From Bdellovibrio bacteriovorus (GTDB lineage Bacteria; Bdellovibrionota; Bdellovibrionia; Bdellovibrionales; Bdellovibrionaceae): a stretch of DNA of 64,000 nucleotides. A program made the position numbers and the translations under genes. Shown one piece after another: positions 9,226 to 17,449 of the stretch (within the stretch, counting starts at the first letter, position 1; every line of letters begins with the position of its first letter). The notes beneath the pieces are model-generated. The model did no database searches, had not been told where the DNA came from, and was given only the letters and a program-made list of their open reading frames with translations. The stretch covers positions 62,001 to 126,000 of the forward strand of contig NZ_CP102930.1 of assembly GCF_025558485.1 (NCBI RefSeq). The letters run 5' to 3'.

Positions 9226-10332
9226 TTAGGCTACTTTAGAAAACTTGCTCTTGGGGAATGGGAGGTTATTGTCGATGATCTCTTCCATAAACGATGGGAC
9301 GTTGCCGGTGGGGATCAGCTTGCCTTCCAAGGTTCCGTCGGGACGACGTGTTAAACGGGACATTTCAAAGATCGGAATCACGTTGTATGAACCATCCGCA
9401 TTGAATCCGCACACTTCGCTAATTGCTGCAATACGTCGAGATCCGTCGGAAAAACGTGAGACCTGGATGATAATTTCAATGGCCGAGGACACTTGAGAGC
9501 GCAAGGCCTTCTCACTGACTCGGGCATCGCCCCCTTGAGCCAGAGCCTCCAAACGCACGATCGCATCTTCAGGCGTATTGGCGTGGACCGTTCCCATACA
9601 GCCTTTGTGACCGGTGTTCATCGCATTCAGAAGCTCCATTGCTTCACTGGAACGAACCTCCCCCACGATGATTCTGTCGGGACGCAAACGCAGAGCGGAC
9701 TTCAGCAGGTCCTTGATCGTCACTTCACCCTTCCCGGCCGCATCGGCCTGGCGGGTTTCAAACATCACCACGTGCTCGTATTCGACCTGCAACTCTGAAG
9801 AGTCCTCGATCACCATCACACGCTGACCTTTCGGGATGCGCGTGCATAGCAACGACAACAGCGTGGTCTTACCGGAACCGGTACCACCACTGACGATGAT
9901 GTTTTTGCCAAGGAACATGCAAATATCCAGGAAGCGCGCACCGTCTTCGGTGATCGCTCCGAACTTGATGTAGTCGGCGAAAGTGATTTTGTTATTGGTG
10001 AATTTACGAATGGAAAGAGTCGTTCCCTTGCGCGACATCGGCGGGATCACCGCCGCAATACGCGAACCATCCGGAAGACGCGCATCCAAACGAGGCGATT
10101 CGTCGTCGATACGTCTGCCCACGCTTTGCGCGATACTGTTGACCGCCGCGCGCAGATCATCTTCAGACGGGAAAGATTCGGCCACCCTTTCGAGCTTCCC
10201 TTTTCTTTCCACAAAGATTTCCTTATGGCCATTTACAAGAATTTCCGACACACCCTTGTCTTCGAGGTATTTCGCAACAGGACCGAGATTCTGCTGAATG
10301 GTCTGTTTGAAAACGTTCGACTGGTCAGACAT
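9226..10332 (-). CDS. cpaF: CpaF/TadA-type secretion ATPase
   Basis: 368 residues. A hexameric ATPase of the type II/IV secretion superfamily that powers Flp (Tad) pilus assembly or related export. Visible: the N-terminal domain ending SIRKFTNNKITFADY, Walker A GGTGSGKTTL (about residues 167-176), Asp box with VMVIEDSSEL, Walker B in RPDRIIVGEVRSSEAM and the His box GCMGTVHANTPEDAI. No Tad pilus genes are nearby: the upstream partners are a cupredoxin-like exported protein and a 92-residue protein. The start follows AGGAAAGG. It may serve pilus genes elsewhere or a separate apparatus. Confidence 0.93.
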   Translation of the reverse strand: MSDQSNVFKQTIQQNLGPVAKYLEDKGVSEILVNGHKEIFVERKGKLERVAESFPSEDDLRAAVNSIAQSVGRRIDDESPRLDARLPDGSRIAAVIPPMSRKGTTLSIRKFTNNKITFADYIKFGAITEDGARFLDICMFLGKNIIVSGGTGSGKTTLLSLLCTRIPKGQRVMVIEDSSELQVEYEHVVMFETRQADAAGKGEVTIKDLLKSALRLRPDRIIVGEVRSSEAMELLNAMNTGHKGCMGTVHANTPEDAIVRLEALAQGGDARVSEKALRSQVSSAIEIIIQVSRFSDGSRRIAAISEVCGFNADGSYNVIPIFEMSRLTRRPDGTLEGKLIPTGNVPSFMEEIIDNNLPFPKSKFSKVA

Positions 10333-10355
10333 GGGTGCCTTTCCTCACTAACGAA

Positions 10356-10868
10356 TTAGTTGGATGCCGGCTTGCGATCTGCCGCTGCCGCATCGGAATA
10401 GATAATGAACTTCCCCTGCACCGCTGTTTCCGGACACTGGTAAGAGAAGATTCCATCTGTTTTTGGGTTTACAAAGAAAGTCTTCTGTTCACCAAACACC
10501 GTGTTGTGATGTTCAGAGAAAGCATCCAGCACGAAGCTGACATTTTTTTCCTTATTGTTCACATTCACGATATGAATACGATAATTGCCGCCTTTTTTCA
10601 GGCGCACCTGTTCAGGAACAAAGCCCTTGTCCGTATTCATGATGACGATGTCCTGAGTCGGCTCCACCGAATCAAAGACCTTGCTCAGAATATTTACGGA
10701 TTGATCCTCCTGCACGCTGGCTGGCAGACGATCTTCGTTTTTGACTTTATTGAATTCAACCTGACGACGGGAGAAATCCACTTCCCACGCATTCGCTACA
10801 GAAGAAAGCAACAACAGGCAAAGAACCTTAGTGCAACTCTGTGCGATCCTGGAACTCACAAAACTCAC
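10356..10868 (-). CDS. Exported cupredoxin-like protein
   Basis: 170 residues from a GTG preceded by a strong GGAGGTG site. A signal peptide (residues 1-27, ending VANA) directs it to the periplasm. Residues 70-160 fit a cupredoxin-fold beta sandwich: FVPEQVRLKKGGNYRIHIVN, FSEHHNTVF and FSYQCPETAVQGKFIIYS. The Cys, His and acid positions could hold copper, but the usual C-x-x-x-x-H-x-x-x-M loop is not complete, so copper binding is uncertain. It overlaps the upstream 92-residue gene by 41 bases and is followed by cpaF after 23 bases. That grouping suggests a job in the same export or envelope apparatus. Confidence 0.8.
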   Translation of the reverse strand: MSFVSSRIAQSCTKVLCLLLLSSVANAWEVDFSRRQVEFNKVKNEDRLPASVQEDQSVNILSKVFDSVEPTQDIVIMNTDKGFVPEQVRLKKGGNYRIHIVNVNNKEKNVSFVLDAFSEHHNTVFGEQKTFFVNPKTDGIFSYQCPETAVQGKFIIYSDAAAADRKPASN

Positions 10869-11106
10869 GGGCCACCTCCATAGCGATATAATTCACGGAC
10901 CTAGGGTCCATCATGTGGAGCTTCTGAATCAGAAGGTCTTTGTTGCCGCGGCAGCCGTTGATTGTCTGGAAAGCGTCACTCAGGATCTGTGGGTTTGCCA
11001 TCATTTCCCTCGTCACTTCGGACCAATCAAGCTTCAATACAGGGTCGATAGCCCCTACGGAGTAGAGTGCATCAAACACTAATTGCAAATCGCCTTGCAG
11101 AAACAT
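10828..11106 (-). CDS. Small cytoplasmic protein, first gene of the cpaF operon
   Basis: 92 residues, ATG after a perfect GGAGG site. The sequence is soluble and mostly helical, starting FLQGDLQLVFDALYSVGAID and ending EFCEFQDRTELH. No family recognised. The 3' end overlaps the cupredoxin gene by 41 bases, and cpaF follows, so the three form one transcript. It may be a regulator or chaperone of the apparatus; nothing in the sequence proves this. Confidence 0.75.
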   Translation of the reverse strand: MFLQGDLQLVFDALYSVGAIDPVLKLDWSEVTREMMANPQILSDAFQTINGCRGNKDLLIQKLHMMDPRSVNYIAMEVAREFCEFQDRTELH

Positions 11107-11152
11107 CGAATCCTCCTAATTTGCTCAAGGGCATCCAGCCCACATGGTGTTT

Positions 11153-11180
11153 CTATCGGTAGGAGTTCATTAGAACTTGA
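11153..11180 (-). promoter_or_regulatory. Possible sigma-28-like promoter of the cpaF operon
   Basis: On the minus strand TCAAGTTC, twelve bases, then ACCGATAG. This resembles the flagellar sigma-28 consensus (TAAAGTTT, eleven bases, GCCGATAA), but with several mismatches and one extra spacer base. Weak support; compare with the much better site at 37554-37580. Confidence 0.25.
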
Positions 11181-11276
11181 GTCAATTTGAGGCGATTTTT
11201 GAAGACTTGAGGAGATCTATCGTTTGACGCTGGCCCAGAGTCGAATCGGACTTGGGCCCGGTCAAGTCGAGGGAAA

Positions 11277-11894
11277 TTACTGTTCGGAGTCGGCAGATTC
11301 TGCCGCTTTTTCGACCGTCTCTTGAGAGGATTCAGTCAGGATTTTGCCCGCAATTTCAGAAGGAGACGTCGTGTCCTTCATCGTGCGAAGCTTTCTTTCG
11401 TTCACCGCTTCCTTGGAAAGTTCGATCCTTGCGTCACGAATACGTTCAGCAATCTTCCTTTCAAATCCGTCATTCTTCATGTGCGGCTTGATCTCGGACA
11501 AAAGATTTTCCAGAAAAATGACGTAGGTCGTTTGGACGACAGGTTTAAAAGCCCGAGGATTCTTCAGGGCATTGATCGCTTCGTCAGTAAGTTGACTGAT
11601 CGTTTTTTCCCAGGACTCCAACTCATCAAGGTTTGAACGCAAAGGTGACACAATCTTTTCAATCATTTCATCGTCGTTAGGACGAGAATACACCGCCTGA
11701 AGGGCTTCTTTCAGCGGAACCGCTTTGCCGCTGGATGACTTTTTGGACTCAGTCACCTTGTCATTAACCAGCTTGTTCATCTGATCCAGATCTTTCAAAG
11801 CCAGTTGAGAATAGTTAAACAGCAAACCAGCATGCGCCGTGCCGCCAAGAAACATAAGAGCGAACATTGTTAAAAGGAAATTTGATTTATTCAT
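11277..11894 (-). CDS. Exported helical protein of unknown function
   Basis: 205 residues. A signal peptide ends at about residue 22 (GGTAHA). The mature part is charged and helical with no cysteine, including LEALQAVY-like and LTDEAINALKNPRAF helices and an acidic Ser-rich tail. The C-terminal part has lysine-arginine clusters around RIRDARIELSKEAVNERK. No family recognised. It stands alone and is divergent from the DsbA-like lipoprotein gene at 12041; a GTCCTG-CAGGAC palindrome (11930-11946) lies between them. Confidence 0.75.
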   Translation of the reverse strand: MNKSNFLLTMFALMFLGGTAHAGLLFNYSQLALKDLDQMNKLVNDKVTESKKSSSGKAVPLKEALQAVYSRPNDDEMIEKIVSPLRSNLDELESWEKTISQLTDEAINALKNPRAFKPVVQTTYVIFLENLLSEIKPHMKNDGFERKIAERIRDARIELSKEAVNERKLRTMKDTTSPSEIAGKILTESSQETVEKAAESADSEQ

Positions 11895-12040
11895 AGAACT
11901 CAGTTTAAAGGGGTCCCAGAGTGAGACAAGTCCTGATTAGCAGGACCTTGGACCGGGATTTTTTCCTTCCCTCTAAACTGAAAATGATGTCAATATAAAG
12001 GGGCTCAAAAAATTACAATCATCCATCTTGGAGGAAGACA

Positions 12041-12823
12041 TTGAAAGCACTTAAGTTATTTGGAATTTCAGCACTGGCACTTACATTGGTAAATTGTGCC
12101 CCTTCAGCTAAACAACTCAAGGAAGCAGTGGAAAAAGATCCGAGCATCGTGTTCGCAGCGATCGAAAAAGATCCAGAGCAATTCATTGAAGTGGTTAACA
12201 AAGCTGCTCAGAACGCTCAACGTAAAGCTCAGGAAAAAGCGGTTGCTGAAGAAGGCAAAAAACGCGACGACGAATTCAAAAACCCACTTCAACCGGCTAT
12301 CGAAGAAGGCCGTGTTGTCTTCGGTCCTAAAGATGCAAAAATCACTATCATTGAATACTCTGACTTCGAGTGCCCATACTGCGCTAAAGGTCACGCGACT
12401 GTTGATGAAGTGATGAAAGCTTATCCAAAAGACGTTCGTGTTATCTACAAACACCTTCCTTTGGATTTCCACCCAATGGCAATGCCTGCGGCTGAATACT
12501 TTGAAGCAATCGCTCTTCAGGATCACGCAAAAGCTGAAAAGTTCTACAACCTGGTGTTCGAGAACCAAGGCGACCTGCGTACTAAAAAAGAGGGTGCTTT
12601 GAAAGACTTTGCTAAAAAAGTGGGCGCGGACCTTAAGAAAGTTGAAAAAGACCTTAAGTCTGAAGCGGTACAAAAACGTATCGAAGCGGACATGGAAGAA
12701 GCTCGTAAATTCAACTTCTCCGGTACTCCGGGCTTCCTGATCAACGGTGTTTCTTTGCGTGGTGCATATCCATTTGCTGACTTCAAAGAAATCATTGATC
12801 GTCATCTTAAAGACGCTAAGTAA
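12041..12823 (+). CDS. DsbA-family thiol-disulfide lipoprotein
   Basis: 260 residues from a TTG start after GGAGGAAG. Lipobox LVNC (Cys19) anchors it in the envelope. Residues 20-85 form a charged helical spacer rich in Lys, Glu and Ala. The thioredoxin-fold domain (DsbA/thioredoxin_4 type) begins about residue 92, with the redox motif CPYC in DFECPYCAKGHATVDEV, and the cis-proline loop in FSGTPGFLINGVSLRGAYP. It probably makes or reshuffles disulfides in exported proteins, which are numerous in this window. Codon use is skewed to what highly expressed genes show. A clear terminator follows. Confidence 0.93.
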   Translation: MKALKLFGISALALTLVNCAPSAKQLKEAVEKDPSIVFAAIEKDPEQFIEVVNKAAQNAQRKAQEKAVAEEGKKRDDEFKNPLQPAIEEGRVVFGPKDAKITIIEYSDFECPYCAKGHATVDEVMKAYPKDVRVIYKHLPLDFHPMAMPAAEYFEAIALQDHAKAEKFYNLVFENQGDLRTKKEGALKDFAKKVGADLKKVEKDLKSEAVQKRIEADMEEARKFNFSGTPGFLINGVSLRGAYPFADFKEIIDRHLKDAK

Positions 12824-12850
12824 TTCTTTTTAAAAAAAGATCAAAATAAA

Positions 12851-12880
12851 AACCCACAGCCTCAAAACTGTGGGTTTTTT
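12851..12880 (+). terminator. Intrinsic terminator of the DsbA-like gene
   Basis: Stem AACCCACAG / CTGTGGGTT (12851-12859 with 12868-12876), eight-base loop, followed by a U-run. Confidence 0.9.
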
Positions 12881-12942
12881 ATTTGCCCGGACCCACGTCC
12901 TGCCTCTAAAGTGGAGGGAACCAACCACCAAGGAGTTCCGCC

Positions 12943-13329
12943 ATGAGCGCCCACGCAAAATCCATGATTCTAAAAGCTCAGGACGACCTCGATATCGCCC
13001 AAAAACATCTTAACGATGAAAAGCAGCACGATCTGGTCGGCTACAATCTGGCTCAAGCCTGCGAAAAGTTCTTAAAAGCTCTTTGCGAAATGCGCGGTTT
13101 GGAATACCCGCACGATGAAGAAGGGCACGATCTGGATGCCCTGATGCAGGTGCTGGAAGAAAACAACTTCTCTGCGATTTCCTCGCATGCCGATGTGATC
13201 GAACTGACCCCTTACAACTCCCCGAACGCCCATGTCCGTGCTGATGAACGCCTGGATATGGAAGAATACTTCGGCTACGTTGAAAATCTAAAAAAACTGG
13301 TCGGCGAACAACTGCGAGTGCTTCTGTAA
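12943..13329 (+). CDS. HEPN-domain protein
   Basis: 128 residues, ATG after AAGGAG. The sequence matches the HEPN family pattern: an N-terminal helix with AKSMILKAQDDLDIAQKHL, then GYNLAQACEKFLKALCEMRG, then HDEEGHDLDALMQVL and a final helix with EYFGYVENLKKLV. HEPN proteins are often RNases or nucleotide-binding partners of MNT nucleotidyltransferases, but the R-x-x-x-x-H catalytic motif is not clear here and no MNT gene is adjacent. A role cannot be fixed. A small GC hairpin (13374-13387) lies after the gene. Confidence 0.85.
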   Translation: MSAHAKSMILKAQDDLDIAQKHLNDEKQHDLVGYNLAQACEKFLKALCEMRGLEYPHDEEGHDLDALMQVLEENNFSAISSHADVIELTPYNSPNAHVRADERLDMEEYFGYVENLKKLVGEQLRVLL

Positions 13330-13490
13330 GGAAGCCAGCTCCTAATGATTTTTACCTAAAGACTAGGAGGCCCGGGGCCGAAGCCCCCCTTCTCGTTCGA
13401 CCGATTGTCGCCTCATAACATAGCTCATCTTCAATTTATACGCCTTTTAGGCTGCCATTCGTCTTGCACTAGCTTACTCCAACACAAAAC

Positions 13491-13504
13491 TTGACAAATT
13501 TGTC
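13491..13504 (+). promoter_or_regulatory. Likely operator/promoter of the toxin-antitoxin-like pair
   Basis: TTGACA (13491-13496), a consensus -35 box, overlaps a perfect 12-bp palindrome GACAAATTTGTC (13493-13504), which ends 19 bases before the ATG. Antitoxin autorepression at such a site is the usual pattern; binding is inferred. No clear -10 box was found at the right distance. Confidence 0.5.
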
Positions 13505-13523
13505 CATTTTTAAGAGGATAAGC

Positions 13524-13820
13524 ATGGTACAAAGACGCGTTTATGCGGTCGATATCACAGTTAATGGACTGCGCCTTAGCCAGGTCATCATTGATCCCCA
13601 TTACGAATTAAAGCTCTCGACCTCAATAACTGACGAATTGATTCTTAGGTTAGTTCATCTTTTAGACGGAAATGATTTTTCACCTGAAGCCGACGATGAG
13701 GCCTATGAATACTTTGTCACCGAGAACATGCGATTGGATGGCAAGCTTTACCGCCTGATATGGCTGACGGAAAAAGGCAAGTTTTACCTAGGCGTAGTTA
13801 ATGCCTATCGGAGGAGATAA
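13524..13820 (+). CDS. Candidate type II toxin
   Basis: 98 residues from the ATG at 13524 after AAGAGGAT; an upstream TTG is possible but lies inside the operator. Small, mixed alpha-beta, no signal peptide. The C-terminal half (KLYRLIWLTEKGKFYLGV, ending in a basic NAYRRR) resembles the last strands of RelE/ParE-fold or DUF4258-like toxins. Order is toxin first, then antitoxin, as in HigBA. The stop and the next ATG share one base (TAATG), so the pair is translationally coupled. Identification rests on gene order and size; the toxin family is not certain. Confidence 0.65.
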   Translation: MVQRRVYAVDITVNGLRLSQVIIDPHYELKLSTSITDELILRLVHLLDGNDFSPEADDEAYEYFVTENMRLDGKLYRLIWLTEKGKFYLGVVNAYRRR

Positions 13821-14128
13821 TGGCGTTTCCCAGTAAGAAGAAATTGGCAGCGGTGCGAACTAAACTTGAGAAGGCAGAGGGTGCTCAGCTCCTTTCTCCG
13901 GATGCAACTCCACTGGAAAAGCTTCGCTATGAAATTTGCAGACAATTTGTGATCTATCAGAGAGAACACGGATTAAAGGCGAAGGAATTGGCGAAAATCG
14001 TGGGCGTCGATGAAAGTATCATCAGCAAAGTGCTGCGCTATCGCAATGATCGCTTTACAACTGATAAGCTGATGGAAATGCTCGCAAAGATTTATCCGAA
14101 GCACCGGATTGCCCTTAAGGTGTCCTAA
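13820..14128 (+). CDS. HTH antitoxin-like protein
   Basis: 102 residues. Residues 45-85 form a helix-turn-helix of XRE type: LKAKELAKIVGVDESIISKV, then LRYRNDRFTTDKLMEML. The N-terminal part is basic with a helical segment. It overlaps the upstream gene by one base. As the second gene of a two-gene unit with a palindromic site at 13493-13504, it is most likely the antitoxin and autorepressor. It could also be a stand-alone regulator. A strong terminator follows. Confidence 0.8.
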   Translation: MAFPSKKKLAAVRTKLEKAEGAQLLSPDATPLEKLRYEICRQFVIYQREHGLKAKELAKIVGVDESIISKVLRYRNDRFTTDKLMEMLAKIYPKHRIALKVS

Positions 14129-14137
14129 AGCGAAATG

Positions 14138-14171
14138 GAAAACTCCTGATTTTTCTCAATCAGGAGTTTTC
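14138..14171. terminator. Bidirectional terminator
   Basis: Perfect 14-bp stem GAAAACTCCTGATT / AATCAGGAGTTTTC (14138-14151 with 14158-14171), six-base loop, A- and T-rich arms. It lies between convergent genes (antitoxin on plus, L,D-transpeptidase-like on minus). Confidence 0.85.
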
Positions 14172-14188
14172 GCCAGAGACTTTTAAAT

Positions 14189-14959
14189 CTATTTAAACGC
14201 GTAAAGAAGACTGCCGCCTTTGATCAGGTTGATGACCTTGTCGCGGTTGGCTTGGGATACCGCCGGGCAACCCCAACTGCGCCCTTGAATCACCGCTGAA
14301 TCCTGAACATAACTGGCCCCGTGAACCACGATCGCGCGAGAGCGCGCATTGGAGTTCGTGGAAGACAAGCCATCCAGACGCAAAGAATAGCCGTTACTGC
14401 CCTGATAGGTTTCTGCGGTTTTATAGAAGCCCAAAGACGAAGCATTGGAACCAGACACGTTACTGAACTTTTCCGCAAAACCATCGTGGTTGCTGTCAGA
14501 ACCTTTTCCGTGTGACACGTGAACATTCCACACCGCGCCCGTTTTCATGTCGATAAAGTACCAGCGCTTTTGCGTGGACTTCTGACTGAAATCCAAAACC
14601 GAAATGACATTTTGATTCTTGAACGAGGTTTTATTCTTATGGAAATACAAGACAGCCGCTTTCAATCCTGCCGTCGGCACGATGTGGTTCGGGTCCAGAT
14701 AGTCATAAAGTTTTAAAATCGCCTCGTCCCCGTCCACAACCTCGTCAGGAACTTCAGGCGTGGTCGGAGTAGTCACTTCAGGAGTTTCAACAACGCCGGG
14801 AGTTTCCGTACTGCCCTGAGAATTATTGCCCTCGCTCGGCATCTCGACCGTGGGTTCATTGTTCGGGTCATCGGGCAGCACTGGAGTTCCAGGTCCACAG
14901 GCCGCCAGTAAGAATGTCGTGGAAAGTACCAAGAGTGTTTTTGAGTTTATAAGAGCCAT
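14189..14959 (-). CDS. L,D-transpeptidase-like lipoprotein (YkuD_2 type)
   Basis: 256 residues, ATG after GGAGG. Lipobox LAAC (Cys21) and then a Pro/Thr/Glu-rich linker (about 22-75). The C-terminal 160 residues match the YkuD_2 family: WYFIDMKTGAVWNVHVSHGKG, the catalytic His in AIVVHGASYV (about 213) and the active-site Cys in GRSWGCPAVS (about 231). These enzymes act on peptidoglycan peptide stems; in a predator the target could be its own wall or the prey wall. No transpeptidation is proved. It ends next to a shared terminator. Confidence 0.9.
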   Translation of the reverse strand: MALINSKTLLVLSTTFLLAACGPGTPVLPDDPNNEPTVEMPSEGNNSQGSTETPGVVETPEVTTPTTPEVPDEVVDGDEAILKLYDYLDPNHIVPTAGLKAAVLYFHKNKTSFKNQNVISVLDFSQKSTQKRWYFIDMKTGAVWNVHVSHGKGSDSNHDGFAEKFSNVSGSNASSLGFYKTAETYQGSNGYSLRLDGLSSTNSNARSRAIVVHGASYVQDSAVIQGRSWGCPAVSQANRDKVINLIKGGSLLYAFK

Positions 14960-15106
14960 GGTGATCCTCCGTGAATGTTCACAGAAGCGGATCGGCCACT
15001 CATATTTGAAACTTTAAAGACTGTGGAACTGACTGAATACTTGGCAGGTTTTCAGAGAGAAAGTGTCCAGTTTTCTGACATTTTCCAGACCTTGGATAGG
15101 GCCTAA

Positions 15107-15136
15107 ACAAAAAGAGCGGGGATCATCCCCGCTCTT
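15107..15136 (-). terminator. Terminator of the alcohol dehydrogenase operon
   Basis: Stem AAGAGCGGGG / CCCCGCTCTT (15112-15121 with 15127-15136), five-base loop; the A-run before it on the plus strand gives a U-run on the minus transcript. Confidence 0.85.
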
Positions 15137-15166
15137 GCTAAGACCAGCTAATAAAATCGCGTGGGA

Positions 15167-16213
15167 TTACTTCAAGGAAGCAATATCAATCACGAAGCGA
15201 TAGCGCACATCACCTTTCAACATGCGCTCATAAGACTCGTTGATTTTGTCGATGTTGATCAGCTCGATGTCAGAGGTGATTCCATGTTCAGCACAGAAAT
15301 CCAGCATTTCTTGCGTTTCCTTGATACCACCGATCAAAGAGCCGGCAAGACTGCGACGTCCACCGATCAACGGGAATGCGTGAATGGCCTCGGGCTTGTC
15401 AGGTACACCCAACAGCACCATCGTGCCGTCACGCTTAAGTAGCTGCAAATGACTGCCCAGATCAATCGGCGCTGACACTGTGTTGATGATCAAATCAAAA
15501 CTGCGATTGTATTTTTTGAAAGTTTCTTGTTCAGAGGTGGCTGCATAATTGTGCGCCCCCAAACGATGAGCATCGTCCTTCTTTTTATTGGAAGAACTAA
15601 GCACGGTGACTTCCGCCCCCATTGCCGCCGCTAGTTTGACAGCCATGTGGCCCAGGCCGCCCAAACCCATCACAGCCACTTTCTTACCCGGCCCCGCTTT
15701 CCAATGACGAAGTGGAGAATAAGTCGTGATCCCGGCACACAAAAGAGGGGCCGCTTTATCCAAAGGAAGTTTCGGGGAGATCTTTAAAACAAAATCCTCG
15801 TTCACCACAATTTGCGTGGAATAACCACCCTGGGTCACAGTCACGCCGTCTTTTTCGACAGAATTATAAGTCCCGACCGACCCGTTTTCGCAGTACTGCT
15901 CCAGACCCTCGCCACAGGAAGGACAAGTGCGGCAGGAATCCACCAAACAACCCACACCGACAGAATCACCCGCTTTGAATTTCTTCACAGAGCTTCCGAC
16001 GCTGATGACTTTCCCCACGATTTCATGACCGGGAACCATCGGGAACTTGGAACCACCCCACTCGTCACGCACCTGATGTAAATCCGAATGGCACACCCCG
16101 CAGAAGTGAATGTCGATCTGGACATCATGAGGTCCCGGATCACGGCGTTCAAACTTGTAGGGTTTCAAAGGCTCTTTGGATTGATAAGCGGCATAAGCAT
16201 TCACTGGAATCAT
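15167..16213 (-). CDS. Zinc-dependent NAD(P) alcohol dehydrogenase (YahK/cinnamyl-alcohol type)
   Basis: 348 residues from the ATG at 16213; a GTG one codon upstream is also possible, both behind AAGGAG. Catalytic zinc ligands lie in [10 protein letters not shown] and GHEIVGKV; the structural zinc Cys cluster is [15 protein letters not shown]. The nucleotide site is [17 protein letters not shown], and the residues after it (SSSNKK) favour NADPH. It reduces aldehydes to alcohols. The sfsA gene lies 11 bases upstream on the same strand, so the two form a transcript, with a terminator after this gene. Confidence 0.93.
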   Translation of the reverse strand: MIPVNAYAAYQSKEPLKPYKFERRDPGPHDVQIDIHFCGVCHSDLHQVRDEWGGSKFPMVPGHEIVGKVISVGSSVKKFKAGDSVGVGCLVDSCRTCPSCGEGLEQYCENGSVGTYNSVEKDGVTVTQGGYSTQIVVNEDFVLKISPKLPLDKAAPLLCAGITTYSPLRHWKAGPGKKVAVMGLGGLGHMAVKLAAAMGAEVTVLSSSNKKKDDAHRLGAHNYAATSEQETFKKYNRSFDLIINTVSAPIDLGSHLQLLKRDGTMVLLGVPDKPEAIHAFPLIGGRRSLAGSLIGGIKETQEMLDFCAEHGITSDIELINIDKINESYERMLKGDVRYRFVIDIASLK

Positions 16214-16224
16214 CACGGTGCTCC

Positions 16225-16956
16225 TTACAGTTTAAGAGGAAGAACTGTCTCTGATAGTTCAATGGCTTCAGGGGTTAAGTCCAGCACAAGCGGCGAAACC
16301 TTCACACCTTTTTGATGAGCCTCCCGAAGCAAACGGCCATATTCCGGATCAATATCATCCGCCGGAGCAAACGAGCCACAATCATGGCGCTGAATTGTGA
16401 ATACAATTTCAGCTGTGTGTCCCTGTTCCACCAAAGCCATTAGTTCACGCAAGTGTTTTTGCCCACGTTCCGTCACGGCATCGGGGAACTTGGCAACACC
16501 ATCTTCTGACAGGGTGACATTTTTGACTTCGATGAAATGCAATGATTCACTGCCGTTTTTCTTCAGGGCAAAATCCAAGCGGGTTTCCGCACTAATTTTG
16601 TATTCCGGCTTCACTTCATCAAACCCGGCCCAATGTGCAAAGGTCCCCACCACGTCCTTCTTATGACCGATGACGTGCTGAAGAGTTTCGCGCACCACCG
16701 TGTTCGGCGTTGCTGTGTTAACCCCCACCCACGCTCCCGATGGAGATTTGATCATTTCCAATGTGAATTTTAGCTTTCGTTCCGGATTGGTGCTTTCAGA
16801 GAACAGACAGTGCTGCCCCGGATTATTCACACTTTTAAGGCTGCCCGTGTTAGGCACATGGGCTGTAATGGTCTGCCCTTTCCACTCAATGTCTGCAAAA
16901 AAGCGCTTATAGCGTTTTAGAAAAATACCTTCTTGCAACTTGCTGTGAAACTTCAT
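16225..16956 (-). CDS. sfsA: SfsA-family protein
   Basis: 243 residues, normal for SfsA. Conserved features include [14 protein letters not shown] at the N-terminus, [11 protein letters not shown], the PD-(D/E)xK-like core TRLDFALKK with [10 protein letters not shown], and [16 protein letters not shown]. SfsA was named for a sugar fermentation effect in E. coli and the fold suggests DNA or nucleic acid binding/cleavage; the true function is not settled. It is the first gene of a two-gene unit with the alcohol dehydrogenase. Confidence 0.95.
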   Translation of the reverse strand: MKFHSKLQEGIFLKRYKRFFADIEWKGQTITAHVPNTGSLKSVNNPGQHCLFSESTNPERKLKFTLEMIKSPSGAWVGVNTATPNTVVRETLQHVIGHKKDVVGTFAHWAGFDEVKPEYKISAETRLDFALKKNGSESLHFIEVKNVTLSEDGVAKFPDAVTERGQKHLRELMALVEQGHTAEIVFTIQRHDCGSFAPADDIDPEYGRLLREAHQKGVKVSPLVLDLTPEAIELSETVLPLKL

Positions 16957-17046
16957 GAAAACCTCATTTGAAAATCGAATTCTTTTTCATGAAATTAGTC
17001 TGTCAGCCGCCCTTTTGTCGATTCCTTTTGCCCCCCACCCGACACC

Positions 17047-17378
17047 CTACAGCTTTAAAGGCTCCCTGCAAAAATGACACTGTTGCGTGGCAGCCCTAAA
17101 GAGCCCTCCAGATAACCTGTTATGCGCGGCGTTAATGGGTGCAAATACTCTACCGTGAGCATAGAACGGGATGCTGCTCTCAACCCGCCACTTTATCTTC
17201 GCAGAAGCCATTTCATTGCGAAGGGCGAGAGCTTTGATTTTGATTGTTTATCAATTTGAGCTAAGCGTTCAGTTATACGAGTTTTTTCTTCTTTTAGATT
17301 ATTAATTTGTTGCGTCATTTCGTGAGCATAGAACGGGATGCTGCTCTCAACCCGCCACTTTATCTTCGCAGAAGTCAT
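17047..17378 (-). pseudogene. Possible decayed small gene interrupted by a tandem duplication
   Basis: On the minus strand an open frame (17193-17378) contains a charged coiled-coil stretch starting MTQQINNLKEEKTRITERL (ATG at 17318). A second frame, open through the 17154-17250 repeat to a stop at 17047, ends CHFCREPLKL. Joining the frames would need one added base in an A-run near 17240. This could be a small gene broken by a 167-bp tandem duplication and a frameshift. No good ribosome site is found. Low certainty. Confidence 0.25.
17154..17250 (+). repeat. 97-bp direct repeat, copy 1
   Basis: Starts CGTGAGCATAGAACGG and ends with TGATTGTTTA. It differs from copy 2 at two positions only. 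It contains a small hairpin CTTCGCA / TGCGAAG. Confidence 0.9.
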
Positions 17379-17417
17379 TTCATTGCGAAGGGCGAGAGCT
17401 TTAATTTTGATTGTTTA
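17321..17417 (+). repeat. 97-bp direct repeat, copy 2
   Basis: Second copy, starting 167 bp after the first, with 70 bp of unrelated sequence between. It ends 33 bases before the E2 start codon, so it could affect expression of that gene. Confidence 0.9.
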
Positions 17418-17449
17418 AGTTATGCAACAAGGAAAGGAACTTTCTCAAC

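Noticed and set aside
11232..11258. GCCCA-GAGTC / GACTTGGGC hairpin after the 205-residue gene as a terminator
   Set aside because: The stem has a bulge and no U-run follows on the minus strand.
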